Position numbers and translations under genes: made by a program. Under the pieces are notes generated by a model, which was given only the letters and a program-made list of their open reading frames with translations, was not told the DNA's origin and ran no database searches. Of a DNA stretch of 64,000 bases, positions 53,043 to 64,000 are shown piece after piece; the stretch's first letter is position 1; every line of letters starts with the position of its first letter. Source of the DNA: Adiantum capillus-veneris (lineage: Eukaryota; Streptophyta; Polypodiopsida; Polypodiales; Pteridaceae). Where the stretch lies: positions 82,366,881-82,430,880 of the forward strand of contig CM043957.1 of assembly GCA_014529385.2 (NCBI GenBank), given 5' to 3'.

Positions 53043-54153
53043 TGGATTAGAGATGAAAAAGAAAACAACAAGAAAACATCAATGTAGAACACATCTTACT
53101 TGACAAACCCTTTGGCACCATTATTGATGGAGAGAGAAGACCTTCTTTGATTAGAGTTGATCTTCCAAGGATAGCGTACAAGAATGGCTAGTCTTCCTCT
53201 AGGAGAAAGTGTAGGCTTGGGCTTATGTTAATGGCTAAGTACAATTAGGCATTACTACTCACTCCCTCAAGAATTCCTCTCATCAATGGCTTGAATGCTT
53301 GAGTTCCTTTTCAAGGAAGAAGAGGTCCTATTTTATAGGTGAAGGTAACTCCGAAGGGTTTACACAAGAAGAGAGGAGCCAGTGTGAATAGGAATTGGAA
53401 AAGTTGGAAATGAGCTGTCCCTGCATGATGTGGACAGACTGGGGTCCAGTATTTTGATCATATCTCCTCAACCGTGGCTCCAAATAAAAAAGTAAAAATA
53501 TGGGCAGAAACTTCAGCTCATTAGCTACGATTTTTGTTTTAAAATCCTTTTCCAATTCGGATTGGAACCTTGTGTAAAAAATTCATCAAAATAAGGTCCA
53601 TTTTTGGCAGCAAAAGTCTTCATGTGGTCCCCTTAGCCTAGACTTTCATTTGATTCCAAAGGACACCTCATGCCATATGAAAGCATGACATTGCTCCTTG
53701 ACAAAGTTTTGTAATCATGCTTGCAATAATGCATTAAAATAAGTGTATCTTTGAAAACGTGCCACCTAGCGTCCCACTAGGATATGATTCCCTCCTAGTA
53801 GCTATTTAAAAAGAAATATAAGAAAAATATGAAAAATACATAGAATATATATATATATATTGGAGTTTACCCTAGATATAGGATCTAGCTAGGGTGTGAG
53901 ATGATAATGAGATAGTAGAAATAAAGAATCAATGCTTTTTGCCCCAAGTTAAAGAGGCGGAGCTATTGATGTTTTTCCCATAGTATTTTTTTATGGTAAA
54001 GTAAGAATAGGTTACCCTTGAGAAAAATAATAGGATGAGATAGAAGGCTTATTATTATACTTAAATATGCATATGTATATTATAGGAAAGATAATTATGT
54101 ATCTAAAAAATTACAAGATAACTCTTGTAGCATGCATTCCCACTATGTACGTG
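53042..54153. other. No recognisable gene
   Basis: AT-rich. It could include the untranslated or truncated pol part of E1, but no pol motif was found in any frame. Confidence 0.4.
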
Positions 54154-54920
54154 TCACAGCATGACAGCGTGCGTATCAATCATGCGAACACATGATACTT
54201 CCTGTGAGGGTTCTTTGGACCTAGGCTTTAGAGCCAAGATCGCTTCTTCGGGATCTATTGAATCTTCTTGTGGGGGTTCTTTGGACCTTGACTCGAATGT
54301 CAAGATCAGTTCTTCGTGATTGATCGAATCTACAACAAGGTTAGCTTCGCTAGAAAAAGAATCCACTAACTCATCATCCTTGTGAACAATCACACTTCTT
54401 CATGCAACTCATCATGCTTGTGAGAAATCACATCTTGATCATGCAAATCATCATGCTTGTCTTTATCATCCAAACCATCATGCAAATCATTATCATTCAA
54501 ATCATCATGCTTCTCATAATCATGCAAATTTTGTGTGTCATGCTGTGGAGAAGAAGAGACTGAGAGAGTCTCCATCTCCTGAATCTCTTGCATCTGTGCT
54601 GGCACTTGAGAAAAGGGTCGCAAGAACTCTTGCATGTGTCGGTCACGCTGTTCTTGTCTTGCCTTTCTTTCTACGTCTCTTTCTGCTTTGTCTTCTGTGT
54701 GTTTGCGATTCATTTCTGCTATTCTTTCTACGTTTCTTGCTTCGCGTTCTAATTTCTGTTGCAGAAACAATTGCTCCAAAGCCTTCATAGGAGTTAGTGC
54801 AATCCTTGACGTAGACGGGGAAGGGTCAGAAAAACCTCCTGGTGGGGAAATTTCTTCTTTGCCTCTCTCATGCTCATCACTTGTAAGAAAAGTATCCATT
54901 CCGCTTCGAGTGATGACCAT
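54154..54920 (-). pseudogene. E1 gag-like ORF with charged repeats
   Basis: The minus frame starts MVITRSGMDTFLTSDEHERG. MV-x-TRSG is a common start of plant gypsy gag. It continues with a coiled-coil, K/E/R-rich part (about residues 45-95) and an acidic His-Asp repeat (HDDLNDNDLHDGLDDKDKHD, about 135-175). After a frameshift near 54390 a second segment has two copies of a unit ending RSKEPPQE and RSKEPSQE. No zinc knuckle or polymerase follows, so the element is truncated at its 3' side. It lies just downstream of a primer site and LTR on the same strand. Confidence 0.5.
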
Positions 54921-55380
54921 TCTGAAGTCGTGGGTTCTTGTGGGTTCTTGGGGTCTTCGGTTCTTAAGTCCACGAGGAACTTGGGTTCTTGAGGGTCTTG
55001 GGGTCTTGGGTTCTTGAGGGTCTTGAGGTTCTCTTTCGCTTGCAAATCGCGTTTGAGAAGCATCTTCTCTTTACTCGAGTTCTACTCCTTTCTGCGGGCG
55101 CACCCCCTTTGCAGCCTAGTTGCGCTCACACCAAGGTTGCTTTTTCCCACCTCACGTCGATCGGCCGGCCACTAAGTGCACGGTCCGCTCTCAATGAGTG
55201 AAAAGAGACACAAGGGAGGCTAGACAATCCCTTCTTTTGTGGGATTCATGTCACTCTTCAACAAAACACAATTAGGAATCAACATGCCCAAGAGAACTTG
55301 GGTCCATGCGACCTCAACAAGCAAAAGAAATTATGTGGTTCTTGTGGTTCTTTCCTTGAGTGATACAGAACACTACCAAA

Positions 55381-55392
55381 GCTCTAATACCA
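55381..55392 (-). other. E1 primer binding site (Met-initiator tRNA)
   Basis: The minus strand reads TGGTATTAGAGC, one base after the LTR end. This is 11 of 12 matches to the consensus. Confidence 0.8.
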
Positions 55393-55393
55393 A

Positions 55394-56672
55394 TGCTAGG
55401 TGCAGAGGAATGAATGTTTGCGCTTTGCTCAAGATGAGTGCTCCGAACTATGCTCAAGGTTCCTTTTAGTTCTTATGGAAGGGAGAGCCTTTCGTTCTTA
55501 ATGGAAAGTGCTATGATCACAACAAAGTGAATGGACACTGTGCGTGCAAGTGTAGACTGAGAGATAGAGAGAGAAGAGAGATACGACACCAGAGACGTTG
55601 TAAAACCCTGTGCTATGATCACAACAAAGTGAATGGACACTGTGCGTGCAAGTGTAGACTGAGAGATAGAGAGAGAAGAGAGATACGACACCAGAGACGT
55701 TGTAAAACCCTCCTCCAAAGGCCCCACTCTCGTCGGTGAGAGTGGTCTAATATTGATTGCACAAAGTGGTACAAAGCGGATGCAATGGACTGATGCAACT
55801 TGGGACTATGCCGATGACGGTGACGGTGATGACAACGAAGACTTAGGGCTGAAATCTGTGGTCTTCTAACTGCTGAATTTTGGGACTGTTTCGGTGGCTG
55901 AAAATGACTGTTTTGGCTGCATTTTTGAGGGTTGAATTTAGGGATCTTTTGCAACCATTTAGGGCTGAATCTGTTGCTGTTGTAAAATGCTGAAAATGCT
56001 GAACTTCTGCAGCGATAAGGGCTGAAAACCAAAAATGCCGGCTGTTCTTCTAGCGTTAGTGAAAAATGCTAGGCTGCCTGGACATCTGCTGGCGATTTCC
56101 CTTGATAAGGCAATTGCTAGGTATGCTGGTGATGGCGGGGATATGTTGGTGCAAAAAAGCCAATGATCTGGTACTGCTTGCGATGCTACAGACTGGAAAA
56201 CGCTGGGGCTGATGTGTGGCGAGGATGGAGACCAAAAACGCCAAAAGTGTTGGGGATTCTGCGGGTTCTTGCTAAGAAGGTGCCTGTTGAGCATGTGCTC
56301 CTGCTGCCTCTTCTGCCAGAAAGTGCTAACTGGGGTTTGCTTATATATTAACTTAGCAAAATTTCCCTACCTACTTTTGTTGGGAAGTCACTTAAAAATA
56401 ATAAGTGAAAAATACCAAAAATAGGGAAAATAGGCTAAATGCATTGGAAAATTCCCTTGACTGAATCTGATGGATTCTGAAGGGAATATTGATGATCATG
56501 TTGTGTGCAACCAGAGGATATGCATCTATGCTAAGTGACTAGGGATGCACAGTCTACGAATAGACTCACAAAAGTGCCAGATCACTTCTAATCTAGACTG
56601 ATTGGACTGATTGAACCCTGATCATGGTGTAGCATGTCCACGGACACATAGGGCTGGATGTGTCACGTGACA
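55394..56672 (-). repeat. E1 5' LTR
   Basis: A 1279-bp LTR on the minus strand, from TGTCACGTGACACATCC to CACCTAGCA. It is homologous to the solo LTR at 60167-61391 in the opposite orientation. It contains a near-perfect tandem duplication of about 101 bp (about 55510-55610 and 55611-55712, sharing GACACCAGAGACGTTGTAAA). Confidence 0.8.
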
Positions 56673-58259
56673 CTAGAGCAAACAAAAACACTCGAGTGGA
56701 GAGAAATGACCAGATATTTGCCAAAGTGCATTACGCAATGGTCCCCTTGTCTTTCTAAAGAAACAAGAAAATTTTTGAATCCATTGTAAAAAAAATTTGA
56801 CAAATAGATTAATAGCAAAGGCCTCTAACAGCTTACCCAATTCTAGGATAACAACAATAAGAGCAGGAAGAATAAAAGCCAACTAGCTTCTTATTATTAG
56901 AGTAATTTTGGGGTTGGACAGATTCTTGATGGTGATATGTGAGTCTCATATAGATTGGAAAGCTTGGAGATGGCCCAAGAGAAGGCATTTATACAAACCA
57001 CAAACTAAGAGTATATACCACACTCTAATGCTCACAAAAGATTGGTTCTCCCCCCTCAACAAGCTATGGGACATACAATGGCTAGAATCTAGATGGGTGG
57101 TGGTTGCTAATAACATTGGTAACCTTAGTGGGCGATAGTGACCAGAGCCGCTAACCCTGGTATTCCTAAGCGGACAACTACCCAACTTAGCTGTCGTGTA
57201 ATGAAAATGGCCTATTAACTTTGAGAGTAGCGGAAATTATAGATAGCACTTTTGTGGAATTACTTTGTGAGCATAGAGGGTGAACTTAACTGATGGTAGC
57301 AACATAAACATATCATTTAGTTAACTTGGCATGAACAATACTTTTGCGAGAGAGAGAGTTTAGAGAACATGACAACAATTGAGGACCAAATTTATGTGGA
57401 GCTGGTCCCCCCTCCAATAGGCATTTGTATTATAGTTTCTCCCATCAAGAGACACTTAGTACAATACAATATTTGTATTCCTTGTGACCTAGGTGATGCA
57501 ATGAATATGGGAAGCTCATGCATCACACGATCATAACATAAAATTTGTGGAAAGCATTAACTATCCCAAGCCTCAGTCCCAAGACCTCAAACACCTTCGA
57601 AGGTGGAGAGAGCTAGCCGGGAGTGAGGGTAGGGAAGAGGAAGAAGAAACATTTCATAGGAGAAAGAATTAATTCCTCACTTATCATCACTCTGTTGCTA
57701 GCATACATAATAGCATAGTCATGAAGATGGATAAGATGACAGCTCTTGGTTGGATTTGCATTCCATAGCCAAGAGTGTTGGTGTAGGCTCTCAATTTCTC
57801 TACTAGCTTGGAGAAGGAGATAGAGCTCTTGCACTTTGCACTTCACACAATGAGAGTGTATGTGGGAGAGTATACCCCTTAAGCAACCCCCTAGCTTCCT
57901 TTGGTCAACCCCCCCTTGTAGCTCATGATTGAAAATCATTGGACCTCTCCAGACCTACTCAATCACATGCAGGGGCATATCAAGCAACAAGGGTAGCCTT
58001 GGGACAAGTGTCCCCTTTGAGAGGGAGGACTTGATAAATGCTAGAACATTAAAGTAGCTAATTTATCATTGGACCCCTTAGGAGGCCAACCAATAGGCTT
58101 TAGGCATACCATGAAGGCAACATGAAGAGGAACTTGACAAGTGTCCCTTTTGCTTTCTTTGTACCAAGCTTGCCTTGTCTGAGGGTGTGTGTGTTCTCTC
58201 TCATCCCCCCTCTTGTAGGGCTCCCTCCCTCCTTGTAGGGATAGTTGTTGACGTTTGCA
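56673..58259. other. No recognisable gene
   Basis: Neither strand gives motifs I know. A short GA-rich spot lies near 57349. Confidence 0.4.
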
Positions 58260-58480
58260 CACCTTAGTCAGTAAGCATGCCAAAGCACCTGAAGCCTGGG
58301 TAGTGTTCCCACAAGCACCTTGGGCTCCCTAGTCAACAAGCACGACAAGCACCTCAAGCATCTTAGTCATCAAGCACGACAAGCACCTCAAGAACCTTAG
58401 TCATCAAGCATGACAAGAATCTTAGTCAAGCACGACAAGCACCTCAAGCTTGGGCCGGGTTCCCACCACCTCAAGCTCAG
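58260..58480. repeat. Minisatellite with AAGCACCTCAAG units
   Basis: Five or more imperfect units of about 20-36 bp containing CAAGCACGACAAGCACCTCA and CTTAGTCATCAAGCA. Confidence 0.7.
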
Positions 58481-59296
58481 CCCTAGCTTACCCTAGCTTA
58501 CCTAAGGTCAAAGGACTTTTTGACACTAAACTTTGGAAGTCTTTAATAAAGCTAATCCTAAAGTATTTAAGCTCCATTAGCTAGCCTTTATCTTTGACAT
58601 ACCATCTCTCATTTGGATCCCTTTACCATTGGACCCGTGTTGAGATGGATCTGAAAGCACATGTCTATATTCTAACCCTTGTTCTGTTTATTCTCCGATC
58701 AGTTTAATATGAGAAAGCAGATGGGTTGGTTAGATATTATATTTTATGATATTACCTCTCTCTTGAAATCATAGTCGTCCTTGACTATGAGGTGGAAGAG
58801 ATAAATCCTTAGTCATTAGTCAATCTTGCTTAGCGGGTAGAGTATCCCTTTTTATCCTATGACATCTTTCCAAGATGGATGACTAATCCATTTTGTCCTT
58901 GGGAGACATAGCTATCGCAAGCATGTCTGCTCTTTAGTCCATTTCATTCTCCCAAGTAGAGTGACAAATTTTACTTGGTGTTTGAGAGACGTCGTCATCA
59001 CAAACATGATTCTAAGCATGCATGCTATTTAAATTTGAGAGACGTCGTCATGATTCTAAGCATGCATACAATTTAAATTTGTGCACAATAAGAAGAGAAT
59101 TAGTCTTATAAGACAAATTGGTCATTTAAAAGAAAAAAACATTTGCTTACTCTAATGTAGCATTGTAAGCATTGACAAGGTTAATACTATCCTTAAGCTG
59201 TATTCCTTGCATTCATCTAGCATCTTCAAAAAAAAATATTTTTTGAACTTAATAAGATACCATCAAATAATCTTACCATGTCGTAGTACCTTGTCT
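58481..59296. other. Non-coding, possible 3' LTR of the following integrase remnant
   Basis: No gene. A duplicated unit of about 50 bp (GAGAGACGTCGTCAT then GATTCTAAGCATGCAT) occurs at about 58985 and 59037. Position downstream of a minus-strand integrase suggests LTR or UTR sequence, but no partner LTR is in view. Confidence 0.35.
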
Positions 59297-60100
59297 TCAT
59301 GCCGAAGGATAGCTTTGGATTGTCGCACCTCTTCTTGGTCTTCGATTTCCGAGGTCTTCAATAATTGGTTCACTTGGTGGCTCTCCTTTGTAGGGCTTAA
59401 GTAGGCTCACATGAAAAGCATTGTGTATGAGCCAATGGTTGGGTAGCTTAAGTTGATAAGCCATCTCATTGATGGGCTTCATGATTTGAAAAATACCATA
59501 GTATCTTTTTGCTAGCTTAGCATAATACTTTTGATGGCCCGGTGGATTTTTTCCCCTCGTTTGTCTCAATCGAGCCCCTTAACTCAAATAAGACCCAATC
59601 ATTTTTGTTGAACGTTAAGACCCTTCTGCGCTTGTCAGCAGCAGATTTTTGCCTTTGTTGAGAGATGGATATAGCCTCCTTAATCTTTTGAAAATATTCT
59701 TGTAGCTCACGGCTATACTCATATGCAACGAAGATCTTCCCAAGTACTTTAAGTAGCAAGGGAGTTTTAGGTCTTTCCTCAATTATTTCAAAAGGTTCTT
59801 TTCCCGTAGAAGTATGTACAGTATTATCGTACGCATACTCTACAAGAGGTAAGTACTTTTCCCATTGTGAGCATTGATCTACTTCGGTAACATAAGTCTT
59901 TAGTAGATCGAGTATCGTAATATCGGATATCTCACTTTGGCCAACCATTTGTGGGTGATAGGCTGAAGAAAAATTCAATCTTGTTCCTATATTTTCAAAG
60001 AGACATTTCCAAAAATTACTGGTTATTCTAGGATCTCTATCTGACACGATGGATAGCATCTCCATGAGGAACCAAAAGGGATTCCAAGAGAAAAAAATGA
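59297..60100 (-). pseudogene. Gypsy integrase C-terminal remnant
   Basis: On the minus strand MLSIVSDRDPRITSNFW (second catalytic Asp) is followed by SSAYHPQMVGQSEISD (catalytic Glu region), YLPLVEYAYDNTVHTSTGKE and the GPFQV-like YYGIFQIMKPINEMAYQLKL with HNAFHVSLLKPY at 59569-59297. A frameshift near 59540 separates the two frames. No chromodomain is visible. The N-terminal part is missing beyond about 60100, close to a solo LTR insertion. It resembles neither G1 nor G3 closely. Confidence 0.8.
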
Positions 60101-60161
60101 CATATGGTAAATATTCCCCTTTCAGCTTCTCTCATTGGCCTATTGGGATTAACTGTGTGTA

Positions 60162-60166
60162 CAAAT
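60162..60166. repeat. Left target-site duplication of the solo LTR (CAAAT)
   Basis: CAAAT also follows the LTR at 61392-61396. Confidence 0.75.
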
Positions 60167-61391
60167 TGTCATGTGATGCATCCAATCCTATGTGTCCGTG
60201 GACAAGCTACAACATGATCAGGGTACGTTCACTACAATCAAGTCAGTCTAGAATAGGAGTGATCTTGCACTTTTGTGAGTCTATTCGCAGACTGTGCATA
60301 TCCAGACACTTAAGTTAGATGCATATTCTCTAGTTGCACATAGCATGATCATCAGATTTCCATCAAAACCCATCAGTAGCATTTTTACAGTGCATAGACC
60401 TATTTTTCCTATTTTTGATATTTTTCACGTATTATTTTTAAGTGACTTTTGTTGAAAAGTAGGTAGGGCATATTTACTAATTTTATATAAATAGAAACCT
60501 AGTGCTAGCACTTTCTGGCAGAAGAGATAGTCAGAGCACCTTGCTCAACAGTCAACTTCTCAGCAAGACCCCCCACATCAGTAGAGCTAGCATTTTCGCA
60601 TCTGCAAGGACTTAGCGTTTTCATCCACGGGAAGCTTGGCGTTTTGTGCACAGCATATCAGCCCCGATAACAGCAAGCCATATCAAGAAGCCTAGCATTT
60701 TTCATTTGCACGACAACCGATAGCAGCAGAATAGTTTTCAGCCTTAGCATTTTTGGATTGCAGATCAGCCCTAGCGTTTTGCAGATTCACCGCCATGGAA
60801 CACCAAGAAGCATCAGTGTTTTCAATTTTCAGTAGCCAGACATCCCAGAAGAAGTCCCGAACCTTGCAGATCTCACCTTGCCGCAGCAGATTCTCGCCGC
60901 ACGGTCAGGTCCCTCGAAGTTTGCAACTTCAGCACGAAAAATGCAGATTTCAGCATCTGCATTTTCAGCGCGTCGTCATCGTACCGTCGTCATCAACATA
61001 GAGTATAAATTCAATAGATAGAGATTTCTAGATTTCAGCCCTTAGCATTTTCAAATTTCAACCCGTCTTGTCGTCTTCCTCACTGTCGTCGACATCGTCA
61101 GCAAGTCCAAGCATTGTAGAGATTTATGCCAATCATAAGTAGACCGCTCTCGCCACAGAGAGTGGGGCCTTCGGAGGAGGGTTTTACAACGTCTCTAATG
61201 TCGCATTCTCTTCTCTATCTCTCAATCTCATACACTTCACACACAATGTCCATTCACTTTGTTTGTGTTCATTGCACTCTATCATTAAGAGCGGAAGCTC
61301 TCCCTTCCATAAGAACAAAAGGAACCTTGAGCACAATTCGGAGCACTCATCTTGAGCAAAGTTCAAACATTCACTTCCGTTGCACCTTATA
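60167..61391 (+). repeat. Solo LTR of the E1 family
   Basis: A 1225-bp LTR in plus orientation from TGTCATGTGATGCATCC to CACCTTATA. It is homologous to the inverted E1 LTR at 55394-56672 and is flanked by CAAAT. No primer site or coding region adjoins it, so the internal part was lost by LTR-LTR recombination. The terminal CA has become TA. Confidence 0.8.
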
Positions 61392-61396
61392 CAAAT

Positions 61397-62532
61397 CCTC
61401 TTGGTTCATAGCAAGATAACTACACTTACATCAAAAGAAAATACACCAAAACCAGCATGGTATTTCATGGTTTACAGAGATCAATAGGACTGCATGTGTG
61501 AGTGCCATTCATGTGCCATTGCATAAGCATGCTTTCCAGCACCTAAGAACAAGCAATGAACCAAATCCACTTTGTAGCTATCTCCACACTGTGAGTCCCC
61601 ATTGTGACACAACCGATGCATCTTGGTTGTCTACCCACTTCCATAGGGAGGGAGCCAAGCAGCAGATGGAAGGGATAGAGGTACAAGATGGGATGTTCCT
61701 GTGCATGTAGGCCGCTACATGTCATATATGTGAGGAAGAACCGAGCTGTTTCTTGCAGAAAAGGCAATAGCTACGTTTGAGGGAAGATCTATGCTGGACA
61801 TGCAGATTTATGTTGGATTTGGTCCACGAAGACCATGACAAAGGTAAAGAAGCATCGCAGCCACCAAGCGAGGGTGACAAGTATGAAATGGCATGCTTCT
61901 CCCTCGCCCACTCTTGCAAAACTTCATCTACCTGAGGCTGGGATCACACGAGGGCGCCGGCAGCTTTCGTCAAATTCTTCTACCTCCACCCTTCTGGTTC
62001 ACAACGGGCGGCAGCTCTTTGCCACACGAAAAGCGTGTCTTAGCTTACAGCGAATCTAGAAAAACCTTGCTGGTGCACGATTGGCTATGGCGAGCATTGT
62101 CAGAGCTTCTCCGTCTTCACGCTGAAAAATGTGCGAAAATCGTCATCTTCCGAGGGGGGTGTCGCCCATTTTTATGGTGTGTCCGGAGAACTCATTGTCT
62201 CTTCCTTCCAATGCTCGCGTGCCACTTCATAGCAACGTCCCTAACGTGGGTGGATGTGTCCTCGCCTCGTCTGAACCCACCCTGAGTACATATGGCTGCC
62301 ATCTAGCTAGAATTTTCCCTATTATTATAACCCACTGTGGCAGCCCTGATGCCACGTTTCATAGATCTGCTCTGCAGTGGCCCAGTTATCGCCTACCGAC
62401 TACCACGCATTAGATCTCATCAACCATGTAGTGGCTGCTTTGTGGCATTTGTGAATCCATATGGCGAGCTAGAGCCCATACTTGCTCCCTTAGCGAAGGC
62501 ATAACTGGGAGGGTCATTCATATGCTACAATG

Positions 62533-62587
<55 letters not shown>

Positions 62588-63247
62588 GCCCATAGTAATT
62601 AAGCACGATACACATATGCCACCGAGTCAAATGGAGTCACTATTGCACGTCCCGCTTATTATGCCTCTTTTGCTACTGCTAAATTAGAGCCGAGTCGCAT
62701 CGGGGAGGATGTTTACCAATTTTAGAAACTCTGAAAATGCTTGCACTAAATTAGAAGATTGACAATAACCCTACTATCACTTTGAAAAAAGGGGGGCTTA
62801 AGCAAAGGTTAAAGGAGATCTGCTTCCTCCTTCATCATAGGGTTATGAGAGCCAATGAGAGCAAAGCATGTGCACTGCTTTTTCTTGCATTGTTCTATTC
62901 TACATTGAAATGAAGCTGGGTGCAACTCTGTGCATCGTACTCCCCTCACTGACACAGGCACAACCCGGCTCTTTTGAGCCCTTCTCTCCAGCTTGACATG
63001 CACCACCTCTCCGTGACTTCATTGGGGACGGTTGACAGGGTGAAGCCATTGAAATCGCCCATTTCCTATTGCCAACTAGCTTGGAGATCTGTTGTCGTCC
63101 ATCATATGCTTATAGTATCTCAGTGTGCTCACCTTCACCTTTTTGGACATCACCTGCAATCAAAGCACTTTAAGAAACAATGTCGCCAAAAGAAAGGATC
63201 ACTACAGCACGTTGTGCCTGGCCAAGAGCACTACACTTAATATACTA
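61397..63247. other. No recognisable gene
   Basis: Mixed composition with several ORFs of 60-130 codons and no known motif. A GA tract is at 62537-62583. Confidence 0.4.
62537..62583. repeat. (GA)n microsatellite
   Basis: A 47-bp GA tract with no LINE 3' box beside it. Confidence 0.95.
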
Positions 63248-63299
63248 CTAGTATGGCCGGCCGCCGGAGGCGGCCTCTCTCTCTCTCTCTCTCTCTCTC
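63248..63299 (-). mobile_element. Helitron-like 3' terminus (minus orientation), copy 2
   Basis: On the minus strand a (GA)n run leads into a perfect hairpin (GGCCGCC, loop TCC, GGCGGCC), then GGCCATACTAG and host T. It matches the terminus at 30429-30475. The element extends to the right past further CT tracts (63384-63413), and its 5' end lies outside the window. Confidence 0.5.
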
Positions 63300-63378
63300 A
63301 ATCCATCCATGCCGATGCCGAGAATGGCTGCCCGCAATGCGCCAGCTCCGTCGAACTCCATCAGCTAATGCCGAGTAA

Positions 63379-63417
<39 letters not shown>

Positions 63418-64000
63418 TTCTCTCTCTCCCTCTCTCCTCTGTGAATATTAAATGAGGCTGCAAGTTGCCCACTCATACTTGCTCTGCGCACTACGTCCCA
63501 CTCACCCCGTTCTTCTTGCCCGCAGCCCAAGGCAAGCGCCTGCCACTCACACTCGCTCAAGTTGGAGGCGCCTCCACATCGGCTGTGCTGGCCCACAGGG
63601 TGGGGGATCCACGTCTGCGCTTGGCTATAGGGAGGGGAGCACCTTGTAACTGCAAGAGACGGGCATTTGCTGCCACATGGTAATGGAGGTACCTCCAAGG
63701 ATCATGTACTTCTATGCTTTAGGCTTGTTCACTCCATAGGTAGCTCAAATCAAATTGAAATCTTTAGCAGAGCTTGGAATTGGGTTGAGAGCCGTCTTCT
63801 CCATCTTTGTCCTTGCCCTATTTGCCGAGCCCTTCTACATTTTCTAATGGAAAAAAAGCACCTCGAGAAAGTCTTCCTCTGCTGATTGCATCAAAAGTGC
63901 TATACGGATTAGAGCAGCCAAGAAGCTGCACTACTCGACCAACTTGGTTGTTTATTGCTTGATTTATTTTTTTGCACTTGAGGTGGCCCTCTACTTTGGG
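63300..64000. other. No recognisable gene; CT tract at 63384-63413
   Basis: GC-richer than most of the window. ORFs are short and unrecognised. It is probably the interior of the Helitron-like element. Confidence 0.35.

Noticed and set aside
54533-55017. Plus-strand ORFs over the E1 gag region
   Set aside because: Low-complexity antisense of the charged gag coiled coil.
62129-62413. Plus-strand ORFs near 61.9-62.4 kb as a host gene
   Set aside because: Overlapping frames of similar length with no motif, splice pattern or codon signal that I could support.

Overview
The window looks like transposon-rich nuclear DNA from a land plant with a large genome. The retrotransposons are chromodomain Ty3/gypsy, Ty1/copia with a Met-initiator tRNA primer site, and plant-style LINEs. 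The one host-like gene piece is the spliced 3' end of a CTR1/EDR1-type Raf kinase. Long (GA)n/(CT)n, (AT)n and poly-G tracts recur throughout. A fern or other seed-free plant is a guess from the style of the repeats. Nothing prokaryotic is visible.

Layout. 1-20932 is a head-to-tail series of minus-strand LINE copies of related families (called D, E, B, A and C here). (GA)n tracts lie exactly at the E/B, B/A and A/C junctions. LINE-E is split by G1, a young Ty3/gypsy element (1323-10020). G1 has LTRs of 1477 and 1476 bp that differ at three sites, the 5-bp target duplication GGCTG, and a gag-pol frame broken by a single TAA. 20933-29769 is an old copy of the same gypsy family (G2). It carries a small LTR element, an L1-type LINE fragment and local tandem duplications. 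29890-30368 holds the last three exons of the Raf-like kinase, followed by a Helitron-like 3' terminus. 30433-35098 is AT-rich, with a CT/GT microsatellite, a cysteine-rich ORF fragment and about 1.2 kb of degenerate repeats built on GGTAGCTACC.

35099-40297 is a complete but dead minus-strand copia element (C1, duplication GTATT). 40640-46767 is a complete minus-strand gypsy element (G3) with LTRs of only about 120 bp, duplication CATGT, a 24-nt homopolymer at the expected polypurine tract, and a tRNA-like pol III promoter in its leader. 46768-54150 holds no gene I recognise; it contains simple repeats and two Helitron-like 5' termini. 54154-56672 is the gag and 5' LTR of another minus-strand element (E1). 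59297-60100 is a gypsy integrase remnant, and 60167-61391 is a solo LTR of the E1 family in opposite orientation (duplication CAAAT). The end of the window has microsatellites and a second Helitron-like 3' terminus.

How the parts work together: almost everything is mobile DNA in layers. Only G1 looks potentially recent, and most other coding frames carry nonsense codons, frameshifts or lost catalytic residues. The most interesting signal is the LINE array interleaved with (GA)n tracts, which suggests microsatellite-targeted insertion or a microsatellite-type LINE tail.
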